Assembly (NCBI RefSeq): GCF_004000905.1
Contig: NZ_BIMD01000011.1
Location: 1 to 64,000 of the forward strand
Length of the DNA: 64,000 nt
Direction: 5' to 3'
Origin: Paenibacillus humicus NBRC 102415
GTDB lineage: Bacteria; Bacillota; Bacilli; Paenibacillales; Paenibacillaceae
Position numbers and translations under genes: made by a program. Shown here in pieces: positions 61,123-64,000 of this stretch (its first letter is position 1; each line of letters starts with the position of its first letter). A model generated the notes under the pieces. That model saw only the letters and a program-made list of their open reading frames with translations. It made no database searches and was not told the origin of the DNA.

Positions 61123-61722
61123 ATGAACAAAAAGCAGCAGCAGACCGAGCAGACCAAGAAAAAGATCGCCGAAGCAGCGCGGACGCTGTTCATTCAAAAA
61201 GGATACAAGGCCACGTCGATCGACGAGATCGTCAAGGCGACCGGCTGCAGCGCCGGCAACATCTATTACCATTTCAAGAACAAGGAAGGCCTTATTCTCC
61301 ATCTGCTGGATGAATGGAACCTGGAATGGGAAGAAACATGGCTGGCGCAGGAGCACCGCTACGAGACCGCAATCGAGAAGCTGTACGGGATGGCCGAGCA
61401 TCTGGCTCTCGATCAGTGGAACCACCCGCTGGCCAAAGCCGTCGACGAATTTTTCAACCTTTCGGACAAAACATCGGATGTGGAAGAACGGATGAACGAG
61501 ATCGTCCAGGGGTATCTTCTCTTCAACCGCCAGCTGCTTCAGAAAGGAATCGACAGCGGAGAATTTGCCGTCGCGGACGTGGGTGCCGCGGCCATGATTC
61601 TGGACAGCCTGCTGTACGGCCTCAGCCAGCATACCCGGCGGATGCAGCGCGACGAAGCGCTTGCGGCGTATCGAACAGCTATGGAGATGCTCTTGCACGG
61701 CATCGCCAAGGCGGCCCGTTAG
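61123..61722 (+). CDS. TetR-family transcriptional regulator of the MFS efflux gene
   Basis: 199 residues. TKKKIAEAARTLFIQKGYKA, then TSIDEIVKATGCSAGNIYYH, FKNKEGLI is the TetR HTH (QacR-like); the rest is a helical ligand domain. GAGGTG lies 7 bases before ATG 61123. Next to an MFS pump in the same direction and behind a perfect palindrome, so probably an autorepressor that also controls the pump. Confidence 0.92.
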   Translation: MNKKQQQTEQTKKKIAEAARTLFIQKGYKATSIDEIVKATGCSAGNIYYHFKNKEGLILHLLDEWNLEWEETWLAQEHRYETAIEKLYGMAEHLALDQWNHPLAKAVDEFFNLSDKTSDVEERMNEIVQGYLLFNRQLLQKGIDSGEFAVADVGAAAMILDSLLYGLSQHTRRMQRDEALAAYRTAMEMLLHGIAKAAR

Positions 61723-61734
61723 CCGCCTTTTTTT
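61708..61734 (+). terminator. terminator overlapping the TetR stop codon
   Basis: AAGGCGGC and GCCGCCTT flank CCGTTA and run into TTTTTT; the TAG stop lies in the loop and second arm. Confidence 0.85.
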
Positions 61735-61794
61735 CGCCATAATCTAGAACGAATATTCAGGATTCAAGCGCACTTACACAGGGGGATCAACATC

Positions 61795-63024
61795 ATGACT
61801 CTATTGCTGAAGAAACGCGGAGCTATCCTGCTCCTTATGCTCAATCTGTTTTTAGTGTTTACGGGAATCGGCCTCGTCATTCCGATCATGCCGAAGTTCA
61901 TGGAGCTGCTTGGCATCACGGGCAGCATGGTCGGGCTGCTTGTAGCCGCCTTCTCGCTCACCCAGCTGCTGTTCTCGCCGCTGGCGGGCCGCCTGGCCGA
62001 TGCGTTCGGCCGCAAAAGGATGATCGTCGCCGGCATGACGGTGTTCGCCGTGTCGGAGGCTTTGTTCGGCCTGGCCGAGCAGCCATGGCTGCTGTTCGCC
62101 TCCCGGCTGCTCGGCGGCGTCAGCGCCGCCTTGATCATGCCGGCGGTCATGGCCTATGCGGCGGATGTCACGACTCGCGAAGAGCGCGCAGCCGGGATGG
62201 GCTACATCAACGCGGCCATTACGACCGGCTTCATTATCGGGCCCGGAATCGGCGGCTACATCGCCGAGTTCGGCCTGCGCGTTCCTTTCTATGCCGCAGC
62301 CGCAGCGGGACTCGCCGCCGCTTGCCTCACCTTTTTCGTCCTGCAGGAATCCAATCCGGCTGCCGAGGCCGAGGCGCCTACCGATGCAGCCCCTTCTTCG
62401 GGCAATCCGCAGAAGGGCTTGGCCGCCCAGCTCGTGACGGCGCATCGCGAGTCTTATTTTCTCAGTCTGATCATCGTGTTCACCTTGTCGTTCGGACTCG
62501 CCAACTTCGAAACGGTGTTCGGCCTGTTCGTGGACCAGCAGTTCGGTTTCGGGCCGAAGGACATCGCCTTCATCATCACGTTCGGCTCCATCGCCGGCGC
62601 CGTCGTCCAGGTTACGGCCTTCGGCCGGATTCTGAATCGATTCGGCGAGAAGCGCGTCATTACCACCTGTCTTCTGTTTGCCGGCTTCTTTATCCTGATG
62701 ACCTTGTTCGTGCATACGTTCTGGCTCATCTTCGCCGTGACGTTCATCGTCTTTCTGGCGATCGACATCCTGCGGCCCGCCATCAGCACCCAGATGTCCC
62801 TGCTCGCCAAAAACGAGCAGGGCTACGTGGCCGGCTTGAATTCAGCGTTCACCAGCCTCGGCAACATTGCCGGACCGATCATCGCCGGAGTGCTGTTCGA
62901 TGTGAATATTCATTATCCGTATACGCTCGCCAGCATTGTCCTGCTGCTCTGCTTCGTCATGTCGCTGCGGATGGAGCGCGGACGGCCGCGGGAGACGCCG
63001 GAATCCGGACGGCTGCCGAGCTGA
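61795..63024 (+). CDS. MFS multidrug efflux transporter, NorA/Bmr-like
   Basis: 409 residues, 12 hydrophobic segments. TGIGLVIPIMPKFMELLG is the TM1 signature of Bmr/NorA/TetA(L)-like pumps; GRLADAFGRKR is MFS motif A, and GFIIGPGIGGYIAEFG the antiporter motif C. Ends in a charged tail. AGGGGG-type site before ATG 61795. A terminator and 70 bases separate it from the TetR gene. Confidence 0.9.
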   Translation: MTLLLKKRGAILLLMLNLFLVFTGIGLVIPIMPKFMELLGITGSMVGLLVAAFSLTQLLFSPLAGRLADAFGRKRMIVAGMTVFAVSEALFGLAEQPWLLFASRLLGGVSAALIMPAVMAYAADVTTREERAAGMGYINAAITTGFIIGPGIGGYIAEFGLRVPFYAAAAAGLAAACLTFFVLQESNPAAEAEAPTDAAPSSGNPQKGLAAQLVTAHRESYFLSLIIVFTLSFGLANFETVFGLFVDQQFGFGPKDIAFIITFGSIAGAVVQVTAFGRILNRFGEKRVITTCLLFAGFFILMTLFVHTFWLIFAVTFIVFLAIDILRPAISTQMSLLAKNEQGYVAGLNSAFTSLGNIAGPIIAGVLFDVNIHYPYTLASIVLLLCFVMSLRMERGRPRETPESGRLPS

Positions 63025-63040
63025 TCGGACACCCGCAGCA

Positions 63041-63073
63041 AAAAGCCGTTCCGGCTTGCCGGAACGGTTTTTT
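63041..63073 (+). terminator. terminator of the MFS efflux gene
   Basis: CCGTTCCGG and CCGGAACGG form a perfect 9-bp stem around CTTG, followed by TTTTTT. Confidence 0.92.
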
Positions 63074-63114
63074 GAGGCTCAGCCTGATCGTCGGGCTTCC
63101 TGGGCATTCATGGC

Positions 63115-63876
63115 TTATACTCGGATATCGATGGAAGCTGCTGCCGGGCGCAGCGAGCCGGCAGAACCAACGTCGGCAGCCTGCAGCTCCTTGGATTTCG
63201 AAGGGCTGCCGTTCTCGTCTTCATCTTCCGGAAGGACCGCGCCATTCGAATTCATGTTGTCCTCGCTGCTATTGGAGATGTCATTGATCTCGGAAATAAG
63301 CTCATCCATTTTTTTATCCACGACATGGATCTGAGAATGTATTTCCTGCACCATTTCCCGCTTCATCTTATAGACGGTTTCTTCCGCATTCTGGAGCATT
63401 GCCGATCTTCCCCCGTCATCCGAGGGACCCGCCTCCAGCATGGTGCGGTCGGATCGGACTCCGCCCTCCAAGGTTTTGATTTCACCGCCCATCTTGGCTC
63501 GCAACCCAACCGATTTGTTCAACTCGGTCAGAGAAGAGCTCTTCTCGATAATAACGGCAAGGTGTGGATCATGGGCCGTTTTGGCCGGAGGAGAAGCCGG
63601 TTCAGGCGACCGTGTTTCAGGAGCGCTCCTCTTCAGATTCTCCATCCTGATTTCAGAAATTCTGGAGTCAATTTGCTGCATGCCGCTTGTCAGCGACTTT
63701 ACCCGCTCCATTTTCAGCTTGGAATCCATCTCTTTGTTGCTGCTGACGCTGGCCAGCTCTTCCTGTATTTTTGCCCTTTGTTTATTGAGCTGCTGGATTT
63801 CCTTATCCTGTGCGGGGCTTGAAGTGATTTTATTCGACCCTCTATCCGTTTTCGGCACAGCGGAAATAGACGACAT
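63115..63876 (-). CDS. FlxA-like coiled-coil protein
   Basis: 253 residues, highly charged, with predicted coiled coils at about 20-85 (DKEIQQLNKQRAKIQEELA; SKLKMERVKSLTSGMQQIDS) and about 170-205. There is no signal peptide or membrane helix; the Pro/Ser-rich middle and acidic tail look disordered. The first coil resembles the FlxA family linked to flagellar regulons. AGGAGAGG precedes ATG 63876, and a possible sigma-D promoter lies upstream. Function unknown. Confidence 0.65.
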   Translation of the reverse strand: MSSISAVPKTDRGSNKITSSPAQDKEIQQLNKQRAKIQEELASVSSNKEMDSKLKMERVKSLTSGMQQIDSRISEIRMENLKRSAPETRSPEPASPPAKTAHDPHLAVIIEKSSSLTELNKSVGLRAKMGGEIKTLEGGVRSDRTMLEAGPSDDGGRSAMLQNAEETVYKMKREMVQEIHSQIHVVDKKMDELISEINDISNSSEDNMNSNGAVLPEDEDENGSPSKSKELQAADVGSAGSLRPAAASIDIRV

Positions 63877-63903
63877 AGGAACCTCTCCTAATTAAAGTTG
63901 AAA

Positions 63904-63948
63904 TTGGGTTTCCAACCCAATATCGGAAGAAGAACCTGAATGAATTAG
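63904..63948 (-). promoter_or_regulatory. possible sigma-D promoter and palindrome upstream of the FlxA-like gene
   Basis: On the minus strand TAAT (63945-63948), 17 bases, then CCGATATT (63920-63927). Sigma-D of Bacillus prefers TAAA, 15 bases, GCCGATAT, so the -10 is good and the spacing long. ATTGGGTT-TCC-AACCCAAT (63904-63922) is a perfect dyad at the expected transcription start. Confidence 0.45.
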
Positions 63949-64000
63949 CCCTTCCCATCCCGGCAAGTTGCCGCCCATCAGCGTCTATTCTGCCAACTAA

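Overview
The window looks like a chromosomal segment of a GC-rich, spore-forming Firmicute, most likely Paenibacillus or a close relative. This is inferred from strong AGGAGG-type ribosome sites, frequent GTG and TTG starts, Bacillus-like operons (adaAB, yxlEFG, lytST-cstA), a copper-amine-oxidase-N/propeller secreted protein, and a modular GH87 alpha-1,3-glucanase of the kind known from Paenibacillus and Bacillus circulans. There are no rRNA or tRNA genes, no transposases, no phage genes and no CRISPR array. Most of the sequence is accessory and metabolic genes. I could not run any search; names rest on motifs and recalled family knowledge.

Layout. 1-10.5 kb: a cupin gene split by an in-frame stop, a chemoreceptor, a DUF1540 protein, a DEAD-box helicase, a MerR/MFS efflux pair, a VanR-VanS-VanY-like sensor/peptidase trio and an APH-type kinase. 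10.6-14.8 kb: yxlEFG-like genes behind an ECF-type promoter, two decayed small genes, and the adaptive alkylation-repair pair adaA-adaB. 15-19.6 kb: a LytS/LytT two-component system followed by a CstA carboxylate transporter with a cre-like site over its promoter. 19.7-35 kb: aldo/keto reductase, a Fur-controlled siderophore-binding lipoprotein, the GH87 enzyme, acetyltransferase, DUF2167 protein, sugar-type oxidoreductase, secreted propeller protein, a possible 21-residue peptide, glycosyltransferase, orphan histidine kinase, a protein with an internal duplication, and an ArsR/SRPBCC pair. 35.9-37.6 kb: fructose-bisphosphate aldolase and a pair of small uncharacterised genes.

37.6-45.1 kb is the most interesting region. 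Seven tightly packed, mostly overlapping minus-strand genes encode a KAS III-like condensing enzyme, an ATP-grasp ligase, an OleD-like NAD(P) reductase, a metallo-beta-lactamase-fold hydrolase, a CoF/F390-synthetase-like adenylating enzyme, a GNAT-like acyltransferase and a short-chain dehydrogenase. Together they look like a lipid- or polyketide-type small-molecule pathway that I cannot match to a known product.

45.4-64 kb: adenine deaminase, a CE2-like esterase, malate:quinone oxidoreductase, then a stretch rich in short-chain dehydrogenases (five in about 10 kb) with an OFA-like MFS carrier and MarR, TetR and AraC regulators. It ends with an unusual cysteine-hydrolase/SGNH-hydrolase fusion, a TetR/MFS efflux pair with a clear palindromic operator, and a FlxA-like protein with a possible sigma-D promoter.

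Several genes are broken or odd at the base level: the cupin stop, the frameshifted lipoprotein, a glycine-zipper pseudogene, an internally deleted regulator, a degenerate secreted-protein remnant, and two small genes with no canonical start codon. Real decay and sequence error cannot be told apart from this window alone.
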